From NCBI RefSeq assembly GCF_004375085.3, contig NZ_SNAQ03000019.1, positions 1 to 64,000 on the forward strand: a DNA stretch of 64,000 nucleotides, read 5' to 3'. This stretch comes from Lewinella sp. W8 (lineage in GTDB: Bacteria; Bacteroidota; Bacteroidia; Chitinophagales; Saprospiraceae). Below the pieces are notes generated by a model. That model was not told the origin of the DNA and ran no database searches. It worked only from the letters and a program-made list of their open reading frames with translations. The position numbers and the translations under genes are program-made. Below, one piece after another: positions 7,866 to 17,791 of the stretch (its first letter is position 1; every line of letters starts with the position of its first letter).

Positions 7866-9344
7866 TTATACCGTAAGCGCCAGCTTTCCGCTGTCCCGGC
7901 TTTCCAGGGACGAGTCACCCTCCGAAAGGAAAGCATCCACGGCGCGGGCGCATTCCCGACCTTCGGCGATGGCCCAGACGACGAGGCTTTGACCACGGCG
8001 CATGTCCCCGGCCGCAAACACTTTGGGCACGGAAGTCTGGTAGTTGTGTTCCGGGCTGGCGGCCACGTTCTTGCGGGCATCCAGGCCCACACCCAGTTTC
8101 TCCAGTAATCCCTGGTGCTGGGGGTGCAGGAATCCGGCCGCGATCAACAATAGCTGACAGGGGATTTCCCGACGGGTCTCCTCCTGCTTTACGAAAGTAT
8201 TGCGGCCCACGGCGTCCTTCTGCCAGCGGATTTCCACCACCTGAATGGCCCGGAGGTTGCCTTCATCATCGCCCAGGAAAGCTTCGGTCAGCATGGCGAA
8301 TTTCCGGTCACAGCCCTCTTCGTGGCTGGTGGAGGTGCGCAGGATCATGGGCCAGTTGGGCCAGCTGTGCTCGTCCCGCATGGCGGGGGGCATGGGCATG
8401 ATCTCAATCTGGGTGACCGAGTTGGCCCCGTGGCGGTTGCTGGTGCCCACGCAGTCGGCACCCGTATCTCCACCACCAATCACCACCACGTCCTTACCCC
8501 GGGCGTGGATTTCTTCCAGATGGCTGAGGTCATCACCCGCCACCCGTTTGTTGTTCTGGTCGAGGAAGGACATGGCGAAGTGGATGCCCTTCAGCTCCCG
8601 GCCGGGGGCCGGGATGTCACGCGGGATGGTACTCCCGCCGGCCAGTACTACCGCATCACATTGCCTTACCAACTGCTTGGCATCTACGTTCTCGCCCACA
8701 TTGGCGTTCACCTCAAAGGTGATGCCCTCCGCTTCCATGAGTTCAATCCGCCGGTCAATGACGTGCTTTTCCAGCTTGAAGTCCGGGATGCCGTAGCGGA
8801 GCAGTCCGCCAATCCGGGTGTTGCGTTCGTAGACCGTGACGGTGTGTCCGGCCTTGTTCAGTTGGGCCGCGGCCGCCAATCCGGCCGGTCCGGAGCCCAC
8901 GACGGCCACCGTCTTTCCCGTTCGGCTCTGGGGAGGTTGCGGGCGGGCATATCCCCGCTTAAAGGCCTCCTCGGCGATGCTTTTTTCGATGTGCTCAATG
9001 GCCACCGGTGGCTGATTGATGCCCAGCACGCAGGCCGCCTCGCAGGGAGCCGGACAAATCCGGCCCGTAAACTCCGGGAAGTTGTTGGTCTCACTGAGGA
9101 TTTCGTAGGCCAGTTGCCAGTCCTCCTGGTACACCGCATCGTTGAATTCCGGAATGATGTTGCCCAGGGGGCAGCCGCTGTGGCAAAAGGGAACGCCGCA
9201 GTCCATGCACCGACTGGCCTGCTGCCGGGTCCGGGCCTCGGCCATGGGCTCATAGAGCTCTTTCCAGTCTTGTTTACGCTCCGCTACCGCTCTTTTCTCG
9301 GGAAGCTCGCGGGTATGTTTCAGAAAACCTTGGGGATCTGCCAT
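7866..9344 (-). CDS. gltD: Glutamate synthase (NADPH) small subunit
   Basis: The protein has 492 residues, the usual length for GltD. It carries electrons from NAD(P)H through FAD and two 4Fe-4S clusters to the large subunit. The N-terminal cysteine clusters 'CMDCGVPFCHSGCP' and 'CPAPCEAACVLG' (residues ~40-105) bind Fe-S. The FAD site 'VVGSGPAGLAAAAQL' lies near residue 150 and the NADPH site 'VVIGGGDTGADCVG' near 290. The C-terminal 'VFAAGDMRRGQSLVVWAIAEG' segment (quoted in part) completes the FAD domain. It is the second gene of a gltB-gltD operon, 52 bp downstream of gltB, and functions in cytoplasmic ammonium assimilation with glutamine synthetase. Confidence 0.97.
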   Translation of the reverse strand: MADPQGFLKHTRELPEKRAVAERKQDWKELYEPMAEARTRQQASRCMDCGVPFCHSGCPLGNIIPEFNDAVYQEDWQLAYEILSETNNFPEFTGRICPAPCEAACVLGINQPPVAIEHIEKSIAEEAFKRGYARPQPPQSRTGKTVAVVGSGPAGLAAAAQLNKAGHTVTVYERNTRIGGLLRYGIPDFKLEKHVIDRRIELMEAEGITFEVNANVGENVDAKQLVRQCDAVVLAGGSTIPRDIPAPGRELKGIHFAMSFLDQNNKRVAGDDLSHLEEIHARGKDVVVIGGGDTGADCVGTSNRHGANSVTQIEIMPMPPAMRDEHSWPNWPMILRTSTSHEEGCDRKFAMLTEAFLGDDEGNLRAIQVVEIRWQKDAVGRNTFVKQEETRREIPCQLLLIAAGFLHPQHQGLLEKLGVGLDARKNVAASPEHNYQTSVPKVFAAGDMRRGQSLVVWAIAEGRECARAVDAFLSEGDSSLESRDSGKLALTV

Positions 9345-9396
9345 GGTATTATGTCTTTGTCCCTGACGGGAAGATTGAGGTAATAATTGGGGGAGG

Positions 9397-12300
9397 TCAA
9401 ACGACCTCGGCGACCTTGACGGACACGTTGGGAAGCTCCGCCTTCTGCTCCAGCACCCGCTTGTAATCGCGGGGCATCACCTTGACGAAGTTTTTCAATT
9501 CCTCGTCCCAGTTGTTCAGCAGGTCCAACGCCGTTTTGGAGCTGGTGTAGGAGAAGTGGTTACGGACCATCTGCTGCAGCAGCTGCTGGTCGAATTCGTT
9601 CAGGGCCTCCAGATCGGCCATGTCATCGTTCAGCTTTGAGGGGAAGGTGTTGTCCGGGTCGTAGAGGTAGGCCATGCCACCCGACATCCCGGCGCCGAAG
9701 TTTTTCCCGGTTTCCCCGAGGACCACCACCAGGCCGCCCGTCATGTATTCACAGCCGTGATCACCGACGCCCTCGACCACGGTTTTCACCCCGGAATTAC
9801 GCACCGCGAAGCGCTCGCCGGCCGTACCCTTGATGTAAGCCTCCCCGGACGTAGCCCCATAAAAGGCCACGTTACCGATGATGATGTTTTCGTGGGGATC
9901 GAAGGTAGAGTTACGGTCCGGCACCACGATGAGGCGGCCGCCGCTCAGTCCCTTGCCGAAGTAGTCGTTGGACTCTCCTTCCAGCAGGAACTCGATGCCC
10001 TTGGCGCCAAAGGCGCCGAAGCTCTGCCCGGCGGACCCCCGGAAACGGATTTTTATGGCGCCGTCCGGCAGTCCCTCTCCGTGGAAGCGGCGGCTGATCT
10101 CGTTAGAGAGCATGGTGCCCACCGCCCGGTCCGTATTCTTGATGGGGAAGGTCGTGGAGACAGACTCCATTTCTTCCAGCGTCTGCCGGGCCACGGCCAA
10201 CAGTTTGCGGTCGAGTACGTCGGACAGGCCGTGATCCTGAATGGTCTTGTTGTAGAGGCCCACCGTTTCGTCGGCAATTTCCTTGTGCAGGATGGGGCTC
10301 AGGTTCAGGCTCTTATACTTCCAGTGCTCGGCTTCGTTGTTGGGCTTCAGGTGTTCCACCTTACCCACCATTTCGTTTACCGTCCGGAAACCGAGGTCGG
10401 CCATAATCTGGCGCATATCCTCGGCCAGGAAGCGGAAGAAGTTGATGACGTGGTCCGGATCTCCGGTAAAGCGCTTCCGCAGTTCGGGGTTCTGGGTGGC
10501 GATACCCACCGGACAGGTGTTCACGTGGCACTTGCGCATCATGATGCAGCCCTCCACCACCAGGGCCGCCGTGGCCACCCCGTACTCTTCGGCCCCCAGT
10601 AAGGTCGCAATCACCAGGTCCCGGCCGGTCCGGATTTGCCCGTCGGTCTGAACGACTACGCGATCCCGGAGCTTGTTGCGCACTAGGGTCTGATGGGTTT
10701 CGGCCAGGCCGAGTTCCCAGGGCAGTCCGGCGTGGCGGATACTGCTCAGCGGACTGGCGCCCGTACCCCCGTCGTGACCGGATATGAGGATCGCGTCCGC
10801 CTTGGCTTTCGCTACCCCACTGGCGATGATGCCAACTCCAGCCTTGGATACCAACTTGACGTTGATCCGGGCTTTCCGGTTAGCGTTCTTCAGGTCAAAG
10901 ATCAGCTGCGCCAGATCCTCGATGGAATAGATGTCGTGGTGGGGCGGCGGGGAAATGAGCCCCACGCCCGGGGTGGAGTGCCGTACCCGGCCGATCCAGT
11001 CGTCCACTTTGTGGCCGGGGAGCTGTCCACCCTCACCGGGCTTGGCCCCCTGGGCCATTTTAATCTGAATCTCGTCGGCGTTGGTCAGGTAGTGGCTCGT
11101 CACGCCAAACCGTCCGGAGGCCACCTGCTTGATGGAGGAACGGAGGTTGTTACCGTGCTCATCAAGCTGGTAACGTACTTCGTCTTCCCCACCTTCACCG
11201 GAGTTGGATTTGGCGCCGATCTTGTTCATCGCAATAGCCAGGGTGGTATGGGCCTCCCAGCTGATGGAGCCGAAAGACATGGCCCCGGTGGCGAACCGCT
11301 TCATGATGTTCTCGGCGGGCTCCACCTCCTCAATGGGGATGGGATCTCCCTTGCGGAAGGCCAACAGTCCACGGAGGGTAAGCGCCCGCTCGGTTTGCTC
11401 GTTGATTTCCCGCTTGTATTTCTCGTAGGCCTCGGGATCATTCTTCCGGGCCGCCAATTGGAGATAGTGGATGCTTTTGGGGTTGAAAGTATGGGCTTCA
11501 CCCCGGCGTTTCCATTGATAGACGCCACCGACCTCCAGTCTCCGCTTGGCTACCGGCTTAGCGGGGAAGGCCAGACCGTGACGCACCAGTACTTCCCGGG
11601 CAATACCGTCGTAACCGATGCCCTCGATGCGACTGATGGAGCCACGGAAACATTCATCGACCACCTTACGGTTCAGACCCAGCACCTCAAAAATCTGCGC
11701 GCCCTGGTAAGACTGCAGGGTGGAGATGCCAATTTTAGACATGATTTTGAGCAGGCCTTTCCCAACCGCCTTACGGTAGATTTTCAGCACCTGTTTGAGA
11801 TCATGCTCTTCCTCGTCAAAGACGCCACGGGCGTGCAAATCCGCCAGGGCGGCGTAGGTCAGATAAGGGTTCACGGCGCTGGCACCGTATCCGATCAGCG
11901 TAGCGAAGTGGTGGGTTTCCCGCACGTCGCCGGCTTCGATGACCAGACTGGTTTTGGCCCGCAAGCCCAGTTCCACCAGGTGGTGGTGTACCGCACCGGT
12001 AGCCAGCAAGCTGGGGACCGGGGCGTTGAAGCTATCCGCAGTACGGTCGCTCAGCACGAGGATGTTGTAGCCACTGCGGACCAGGCTCTCGGCCTGGGCC
12101 TTGATGTGGACGATGGCGGCACTCAGCCGGCCACTCTGCCCGTCGGCCGGGAAGACGCAGTTAATGACCCCGGAGCGGAAGTCCTGGTGGTGAATCTGCT
12201 TGATTCTGGCCACGTCGTCGTTGGTAAGCACCGGACTATCCAGATGGATGTTCTTGGCGTTTTCCGGACCGAACTCCGTGATGTTACTCGAGCTGCCCAG

Positions 12301-13950
12301 CATGGCAAAAAGGGACATGACACTCCGCTCCCGAATGGGGTCAATGGGAGGGTTGGTAACCTGAGCAAACAGTTGTTTAAAGTAGTTGGCCAGATGCTGA
12401 CTCTGCAGACTCAGGGCCGCCAGCGGAGTATCGGCGCCCATTGAACCGATGGGGTCCTTCTGCGCCTTGATCATCGGCTCGAGCAGGAAATTTAGGTCCT
12501 CCTTGGTGTAGCCGAACAGCTGCAGCCGCTCGAAGAGGGTCTTGTCGTCCATCCGGGGGTCCGTCTTACGGCGAAGGGGCAATTCCTCCAGGTTGGTCCG
12601 CTGCTCGTCCAGCCATTCCCGGTAGGGAAGGCGCTGGCAGATGATTTCTTTAAGCTCTTCGTCACCGATTACCCGGTGTTCTTCCAGGTCGGCCACGAGA
12701 ATCCGTCCCGGCTGGAGGCGGCCTTTTTGCACCACCTTTGCCTGATCCACCGGCAGGGCGCCCGCCTCACTGGCGACGATCAGTACATTGTCATCGGTCA
12801 GGCACCAGCGGCTGGGGCGCAGACCATTACGGTCCAGCGTGGCCCCCACCAGAATGCCGTCCGTAAAACAGATGGAAGCGGGACCGTCCCAGGGTTCCAT
12901 CAGGGCCTTGGTGTATTCGTAGAAAGCCTTTTTGTAGTCGGGCATCTGTTCGTCGTGCTGCCAGGCTTCGGGAATCATCATCATCAGCGCGTGGGGGATG
13001 CTGATGCCGGTCATGGTGAGAAACTCCAGCACGTTGTCGAAATTGGCCGAATCCGACAGCCCGCTGCCGCAGACCGGGTAGATCATGTCCAGTTCCTCCT
13101 CGGTGAAGTTCGCCGATTCGCGGATGAGGCTTTCCTTGCTCTTCCACCAGTTCACGTTCCCCTGAATGGTATTGATTTCCCCGTTGTGGGCAATCATCCG
13201 GAAGGGCTGGGCCAGTTTCCACTTCGGTACGGTGTTGGTGGAAAAGCGGCTGTGCACCAGAGCGATGGCGGAAGTAAAATCCTGACTCTGCAGATCGGTG
13301 AAGTAACCCGGTAGCTGCCAGGTGGTGAGCTGCCCCTTATATACTATGGTCTTGTAGCTGAAGCTGGCGATGTAGAACTGGTCGCGGGTCTCGGGGTAGG
13401 TGCGGTGAATGTTGTGGGTGGCGAATTTGCGCAACACGTATAACTTCCGCTCCAGTTCCTGGGGCTCCATGTCCTTTCTCGGCTTGACGAACACCTGTTC
13501 AAAGCGTGGTTCTACGTTCCGACTGGTGGGGCCAACCTCCTCGTGGTCGGTGGGTACCTTCCGGTAGTGAATGAGGTCAAAACCGAGGTCGTGCGCGTAA
13601 TCCTCGAACAGGAACCGGCACCGCTGAATCAGCTCCTTTTCGGCGGGTAGCAGCAGCATCCCTACCCCATACTTTCCCTTGTCGGGAAGCTCCTTACCCT
13701 TCTCCTTCAGTTTACGGGAAAAGAATTCATGGGGCACCTGAACCAGAATTCCCGCACCGTCACCGCTGTTGGGTTCGCAGCCGCAGGCCCCGCGGTGCTC
13801 CATATTCATGAGCATCTTCAGGGCATCCGTGACCAGGCTGTGGGAGGGAATGCCGTTCAAATTAGCAATGAATCCGGTACCACAGGCATCGGATTCCAGA
13901 TGGGGAGAGTAAAGCCCGGAATCCCGGGGAGTATCGGCAACGTGACGCAT
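9397..13950 (-). CDS. gltB: Glutamate synthase large subunit
   Basis: The protein has 1517 residues, full length for GltB. It makes two glutamates from glutamine and 2-oxoglutarate. Cys23 in 'ESDACGTGFIANLNG' is the class-II amidotransferase nucleophile, exposed after removal of a 22-residue propeptide. The central domain is followed by the FMN-binding synthase barrel with 'GEGGEDEVRYQLD' and 'ILISGHDGGTGASPLSS'. The 3Fe-4S cysteines lie in 'CIMMRKCHVNTCPVG'. The C-terminal GXGXG beta-helix has the repeat pattern 'GNVAFYGATSGEAYIKGTAG'. It is transcribed leftward and followed by gltD. Confidence 0.97.
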   Translation of the reverse strand: MRHVADTPRDSGLYSPHLESDACGTGFIANLNGIPSHSLVTDALKMLMNMEHRGACGCEPNSGDGAGILVQVPHEFFSRKLKEKGKELPDKGKYGVGMLLLPAEKELIQRCRFLFEDYAHDLGFDLIHYRKVPTDHEEVGPTSRNVEPRFEQVFVKPRKDMEPQELERKLYVLRKFATHNIHRTYPETRDQFYIASFSYKTIVYKGQLTTWQLPGYFTDLQSQDFTSAIALVHSRFSTNTVPKWKLAQPFRMIAHNGEINTIQGNVNWWKSKESLIRESANFTEEELDMIYPVCGSGLSDSANFDNVLEFLTMTGISIPHALMMMIPEAWQHDEQMPDYKKAFYEYTKALMEPWDGPASICFTDGILVGATLDRNGLRPSRWCLTDDNVLIVASEAGALPVDQAKVVQKGRLQPGRILVADLEEHRVIGDEELKEIICQRLPYREWLDEQRTNLEELPLRRKTDPRMDDKTLFERLQLFGYTKEDLNFLLEPMIKAQKDPIGSMGADTPLAALSLQSQHLANYFKQLFAQVTNPPIDPIRERSVMSLFAMLGSSSNITEFGPENAKNIHLDSPVLTNDDVARIKQIHHQDFRSGVINCVFPADGQSGRLSAAIVHIKAQAESLVRSGYNILVLSDRTADSFNAPVPSLLATGAVHHHLVELGLRAKTSLVIEAGDVRETHHFATLIGYGASAVNPYLTYAALADLHARGVFDEEEHDLKQVLKIYRKAVGKGLLKIMSKIGISTLQSYQGAQIFEVLGLNRKVVDECFRGSISRIEGIGYDGIAREVLVRHGLAFPAKPVAKRRLEVGGVYQWKRRGEAHTFNPKSIHYLQLAARKNDPEAYEKYKREINEQTERALTLRGLLAFRKGDPIPIEEVEPAENIMKRFATGAMSFGSISWEAHTTLAIAMNKIGAKSNSGEGGEDEVRYQLDEHGNNLRSSIKQVASGRFGVTSHYLTNADEIQIKMAQGAKPGEGGQLPGHKVDDWIGRVRHSTPGVGLISPPPHHDIYSIEDLAQLIFDLKNANRKARINVKLVSKAGVGIIASGVAKAKADAILISGHDGGTGASPLSSIRHAGLPWELGLAETHQTLVRNKLRDRVVVQTDGQIRTGRDLVIATLLGAEEYGVATAALVVEGCIMMRKCHVNTCPVGIATQNPELRKRFTGDPDHVINFFRFLAEDMRQIMADLGFRTVNEMVGKVEHLKPNNEAEHWKYKSLNLSPILHKEIADETVGLYNKTIQDHGLSDVLDRKLLAVARQTLEEMESVSTTFPIKNTDRAVGTMLSNEISRRFHGEGLPDGAIKIRFRGSAGQSFGAFGAKGIEFLLEGESNDYFGKGLSGGRLIVVPDRNSTFDPHENIIIGNVAFYGATSGEAYIKGTAGERFAVRNSGVKTVVEGVGDHGCEYMTGGLVVVLGETGKNFGAGMSGGMAYLYDPDNTFPSKLNDDMADLEALNEFDQQLLQQMVRNHFSYTSSKTALDLLNNWDEELKNFVKVMPRDYKRVLEQKAELPNVSVKVAEVV

Positions 13951-14485
13951 AGCTCAAATCTTTCGGTTTCGAAGTAGCCTTCGACTAACTTTTGATTTGG
14001 CTTTACTTGGTTAAATTTCAAAAAGAGCAGTGGTTAGCTGTCCATCAACAATCGGGCGAACCCTCAAGATAGTTTATGAAGTGACCAAAACCCCCGAATC
14101 AACGAGGGAGAATCGCGCATTTTCACGACGGCCAACGACTTTATAGTACGGAAACCCCAGGTCGACCGCTGAACATAATTCCAATTAAAGCAATATTATC
14201 AATTTATTATTTTGAAATAATACGCATCCGCAAAATTTAAACTTTAGTCGATCCACCTCTTTGAAAATCCTTCCCCTGTTCCCCAAAAAAATCCGGCGGG
14301 ACATGTTTAGGGATGAGAACCTTCCCGCCCGGCACACGCGCGGTTTCAAGTGCCATGGTAAAGGACCTACCTGACCGATTACCGCCAAATTCTTGGGCAA
14401 CGGGGTGCAGGTGCCGACCTTTGCTCACCGAAGCCAGGGCACGTAGGAATCCGCACGAACGACAGCTTTCTCCGCTGCACCGACA
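13951..14485. other. 535-bp intergenic region upstream of gltB
   Basis: No convincing gene is seen. The part next to gltB (13951-14280) is A+T-rich and must contain the gltB promoter and 5' leader. I find no exact TAnnTTTG element there. The part from 14285 to 14485 belongs to the 3' side of the leftward M23 peptidase gene and holds its terminator. Short open frames here lack any protein-like character. Confidence 0.4.
14285..14332 (-). terminator. Rho-independent terminator downstream of the M23 peptidase gene
   Basis: Reading leftward, CCGGGCGGGA pairs with TCCCGCCGG (one bulged base) across a ~21-nt loop and is followed by a run of seven T. It lies about 150 bp downstream of the stop at 14486 and is oriented to stop leftward transcription before it reaches gltB. 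Confidence 0.6.
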
Positions 14486-15847
14486 TTATCTCTTCACGAT
14501 TCGTTGACGAAACACCTCCCGCCGATCATTTTCCCAGACGAGGAGGTAGACCCCGGCGGGTAAGCCCGCCACGGATAAGCTGCCTCCCGAAGCAACTTCC
14601 TTTTCGGCCACGATACGTCCCCGAAGGTCCAGTAGTTTACAGTTGCGCAGCCGGAGATTAGTGGGAAAATTGAGGTGGTCGGTCACCGGGTTCGGGTAGA
14701 TTTTCAGGTCGCTCTCCCGGGGAGTTTGGGTGGAGGTGGTAACGCCGTAAGTGAACGGTTGCCGGACCGTATCGCCCAGCAAGATGGCCTCCATTACGTA
14801 GTCTCCGGCGACGGCTCCCGCCCCCAGGTTACGTCGGAACCACCACCAGGAGCCATTGAAGTTCTGCTCAAATACCTGGATCCACCGCTGAACCTGGCTT
14901 CCGTCGGGGCCCAGCATGCGGTAAGTGACGATGTCCCCCACAATCTGATCCTTGAAGTATGCCCCCACAATCACCTGGTCACCAAGGTCGTAGGCATCCG
15001 TGATGTTTTCTCTTTCCTGGCTTCCCGGGCAGTCATGGACGGGCGGTGCAGCGTGGAGTAAAACGGCATTGATGGTCGGCTCCTGGTAGGCTTGTTGTTC
15101 CCGCCAGCGCAGGAGGCCGGAGTCCACGTCATTACAGTTCCCCCCGTAGGGATCGATGATCTCTCCGGTACTGGTCTGAAATTCCAGGTGAAGGTGCGGC
15201 CCATCGGAACGGCCGGAACTTGCCACCACCCCGATGTAGTCGCCGGTTTCCAGTCGCTGGCCGACCGCCTTTTGGGTAAGGCTGTTGCGCTTCAGGTGGC
15301 CGTACCAGGCCACCGTACCGTTATCGTGCCGCACGTAGACGGCGTTCCAGCGCTGATTACTCCAGGCGCAGTTTTCGTCGGGCTGGCCGTCGTCTTTCCC
15401 TATGATCACCCCCGGGGCGGCGGCCACGACTTCCACTGCGTCCAGATCCTTGAGGTAATAAGGGAAGGGCCAGGTGAAAAAGTCCGTCCCGTTGTGGCCG
15501 TCGTAGGAGCGTTGCCGGCAGGTGTAATCCAGAATCCCCGATTCGTCGTTAAGGTCCACAAAGTTCGAAATACCGTAGTAGTTGGGCCAGTCAATTCCCA
15601 CCAGTCGCAGGGGCCATTCCAGCGTTTGGTTGAGCTTCTGATCTTCGGCGGGAATCTTTCCTTCACGCCGCAGTTGTTGCAGGGTGACCGTCAATTGTTC
15701 CTGAATGACGGCCCGATCCGCGGCGGGCAAACAAGCTTCTCGCGCCTCCTGCTGGCGGGCACCGCCGCCATCGGGTACCGTTTGGCTCATCAAGAGCAAT
15801 GGAGAGAAAAGGAAAGTTAGGAGTAACGGGGTAAGAAAGATTTTCAT
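14486..15847 (-). CDS. Secreted M23 family metallopeptidase with T9SS sorting domain
   Basis: The protein has 453 residues and a signal peptide (MKIFLTPLLLTFLF... ending LLLMSQ). The central LytM/M23 domain (~125-255) has the zinc ligands of the family: 'GHNGTDFF' (HxxxD), and 'GPHLHLEF' (HxH). M23 enzymes cleave glycine-rich or stem peptides of peptidoglycan, or act as elastases. After a ~100-residue beta domain, the last ~75 residues form a type A T9SS sorting domain: 'LKIYPNPVTDHLNFP', a 'LLDLRGRIV' strand, and 'GLPAGVYLLVW' near the end. The protein is therefore probably exported through the outer membrane. It neighbours the FGE gene on the same strand, 36 bp downstream of it. Confidence 0.9.
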   Translation of the reverse strand: MKIFLTPLLLTFLFSPLLLMSQTVPDGGGARQQEAREACLPAADRAVIQEQLTVTLQQLRREGKIPAEDQKLNQTLEWPLRLVGIDWPNYYGISNFVDLNDESGILDYTCRQRSYDGHNGTDFFTWPFPYYLKDLDAVEVVAAAPGVIIGKDDGQPDENCAWSNQRWNAVYVRHDNGTVAWYGHLKRNSLTQKAVGQRLETGDYIGVVASSGRSDGPHLHLEFQTSTGEIIDPYGGNCNDVDSGLLRWREQQAYQEPTINAVLLHAAPPVHDCPGSQERENITDAYDLGDQVIVGAYFKDQIVGDIVTYRMLGPDGSQVQRWIQVFEQNFNGSWWWFRRNLGAGAVAGDYVMEAILLGDTVRQPFTYGVTTSTQTPRESDLKIYPNPVTDHLNFPTNLRLRNCKLLDLRGRIVAEKEVASGGSLSVAGLPAGVYLLVWENDRREVFRQRIVKR

Positions 15848-15883
15848 GGCGGGTAGGTGTAATGATTAAGGGGGTAGAGGCGA

Positions 15884-16684
15884 CTATTTGGCCTCTAAAA
15901 TACACCGAAACCCCAGATGATTCAATCCACTGTCCGCCGGCGTATACTGCCGTTGACGGAGATTGAACCCCGTGCAATAGCTGACGCTACAAAGAAAGGA
16001 GCCTCCCCGGATGACGTATTCTCCCGTTTCCGGTCGTTTGGTGGTGGTCCACTCCCAGACGTTGCCGGAGATGTCGTAGAGTCCGTTCGGGGCCGGCGGG
16101 AAACTTCTGACCGGTGCGATTCCCGGGAAGCCGTCCAGCACTTCATCTTCGTAGGGAAAGGGGCCCTGCCACCAGTTGCCGGGAAACTTACCGTCCACGA
16201 TCATGCGATTGCCCCAGGGGAATTCGCTTTCCTGGCCGCCCTGACTGGCGGCCCACAACCATTCCTCCTCCGTTGGCAGGCGCTTGCCCGCCCAGCTAGC
16301 GTAGGCTTCCGCATCGCGGAAGCTGACCTGGGTGACGGGCTCCAATGAATCCGCCGCCGGGGCGTTCGGCCCCAGGGGGTACCTCCAGGTTGCAGAATCC
16401 ACCGGTAGCCAGCCCAGGCTATCGGTTGAAAAAACGCCGGACCAGCCAAATTCTTCCGCTTCGGTCACGTAACCGGTCGCCCCGACAAAGGCCGCAAAAT
16501 CAGCCGTGGTCACTTCGTGTGCGTCCATCAGGAAGCCCGCCCGCCCGTTGGCCTCGCCCGCGATCCAGACCATTCCCTCGGGGATTTCCTGCGGGGCATC
16601 CTCCTCCTGGCTCGAACAGGAATACATCGCACCTGCGGTCACGCCCAAAAACAGAAAAAATACGAGTGCTTTGCCTACATTCAT
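15884..16684 (-). CDS. Lipoprotein formylglycine-generating enzyme (sulfatase-modifying factor)
   Basis: The protein has 266 residues from MNVGKALVFF, which opens a signal sequence with lipobox-like 'AMYSCSS'. A longer frame back to 17113 would run antisense through aguA and is rejected. The FGE fold is clear: 'MVWIAGE', 'DAHEVTTADFAAFVGATGYV', 'LPTEEEWLWAASQGG', 'YDISGNVWEWT'. Unlike many SUMF1-fold proteins it retains the active-site cysteine pair: Cys232 and Cys237 in 'RGGSFLCSVSYC', matching the pair of aerobic FGE that binds copper and oxidises a sulfatase cysteine to formylglycine. No sulfatase gene is in the window, so its client must be encoded elsewhere. Being an anchored exported protein, it would act in the periplasm. 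It lies 63 bp from the divergent aguA. Confidence 0.85.
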   Translation of the reverse strand: MNVGKALVFFLFLGVTAGAMYSCSSQEEDAPQEIPEGMVWIAGEANGRAGFLMDAHEVTTADFAAFVGATGYVTEAEEFGWSGVFSTDSLGWLPVDSATWRYPLGPNAPAADSLEPVTQVSFRDAEAYASWAGKRLPTEEEWLWAASQGGQESEFPWGNRMIVDGKFPGNWWQGPFPYEDEVLDGFPGIAPVRSFPPAPNGLYDISGNVWEWTTTKRPETGEYVIRGGSFLCSVSYCTGFNLRQRQYTPADSGLNHLGFRCILEAK

Positions 16685-16747
16685 GGCGTAAAGAAAACAA
16701 GCTTCGGTGAATGCTAACCACTGGCCGCCGTTAAATCTCCGAAAACG

Positions 16748-17779
16748 ATGATCCGTCTCCCCGCCGAATGGGAACCCCAGGCATACGTACTCATGTCCTT
16801 TCCCCGACGGGATGGCGACTGGGCCGATCAGCTCGAACGGGCTTCCGAAAAAATGGTGGCCGCCGCCAACGCCATTGCCGCCGTGTGCCCGGTGATCATG
16901 ATCGTCGGCGATACGGAACACTTTAATCCGTACGCGGAGAAGCTTGATGCAGAGGTCCGGGAACTGCCCACCGACGATTGCTGGGCCCGGGACTTTGGGC
17001 CCCTGACCGTCTTCGAAGGCGACCAACGGCCCACCATGCTTGATTTCACCTTCAACGGATGGGGCGGCAAGTTTTCGGCCCGTAACGACAATCTGATCAC
17101 CCAACGGCTCCACCGGGAGCGCTTTCGGGACCTTCGTTTACGGACCATCGACTTTGTCCTAGAGGGTGGCGGAATCGAATCGGACGGGGCGGGCACCATC
17201 ATGACGACCAGTCACTGCCTGCAGTCTCCGGGGCGGCACCCCGAAATGAGTAAAGCGGAACTCACCGAAAAGCTGCGGGCCTACCTGGGCTGCGACCGCG
17301 TGCTGTGGCTGGATCACGGCGAACTAGACGGAGACGACACGGACGCCCACATCGATACGCTGGCCCGCTTCCTTTCAGAAGATGCCATCGCCTACGTTCG
17401 CTGCGACGATCCGGACGACCCCCATTTTCCGGCCTTCCAGCGCATGGAAGAACAGCTGAAGACTTTCCGCACCCCGGGCGGGACACCGTACCGACTCATT
17501 CCCCTACCCTGGCCACCGGCAATCCACAGTGAAGAAGATGGCCACCGGCTGCCGGCCTCCTACGCCAATTTCCTGATCAGCAACGGGATCATCTTTGTGC
17601 CAGCGTACTTTCTGGACGAGTCTTCTGATTCACCGGGTAAGCTTCAGGACAAACGGGCCGCCGAAGTCCTGCGGGAAGCTACCGGATACAGGGTGGAGAT
17701 GGTGGACTGTCGTTCCTTTATTGAGCAGCACGGTGCCCTGCACTGTCTGACCATGCAGATTCCTGAATTCAAGCCATAA
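16748..17779 (+). CDS. aguA: Agmatine deiminase (peptidylarginine-deiminase family)
   Basis: The protein has 343 residues, the normal length for this pentein-fold enzyme, which converts agmatine to N-carbamoylputrescine and ammonia in putrescine synthesis. Visible signatures are 'DDCWARDFGP' near residue 77, 'VLEGGGIESDG', the 'DDTDAHIDTLARF' catalytic His/Asp region, and catalytic Cys333 in 'GALHCLTMQ' near the C-terminus. There is no signal peptide, so it is cytoplasmic. It is the first gene of a tight five-gene rightward operon (12 bp before the next gene). Other members of this family act on arginine side chains, but length and motifs favour the agmatine enzyme. Confidence 0.9.
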   Translation: MIRLPAEWEPQAYVLMSFPRRDGDWADQLERASEKMVAAANAIAAVCPVIMIVGDTEHFNPYAEKLDAEVRELPTDDCWARDFGPLTVFEGDQRPTMLDFTFNGWGGKFSARNDNLITQRLHRERFRDLRLRTIDFVLEGGGIESDGAGTIMTTSHCLQSPGRHPEMSKAELTEKLRAYLGCDRVLWLDHGELDGDDTDAHIDTLARFLSEDAIAYVRCDDPDDPHFPAFQRMEEQLKTFRTPGGTPYRLIPLPWPPAIHSEEDGHRLPASYANFLISNGIIFVPAYFLDESSDSPGKLQDKRAAEVLREATGYRVEMVDCRSFIEQHGALHCLTMQIPEFKP

Positions 17780-17791
17780 CCATCAAGCCCC

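Noticed and set aside
10693..12444. 583-codon rightward frame antisense to gltB
   Set aside because: It is a shadow of the highly conserved gltB on the other strand, and its residues show no family pattern.
14185..14507. Short frames on both strands between gltB and the M23 gene
   Set aside because: They are low in protein-like character, and the region contains the terminator of the M23 gene.
16685..17113. N-terminal extension of the FGE gene
   Set aside because: The extension runs antisense through the start of aguA and precedes the real lipoprotein signal at 16684.
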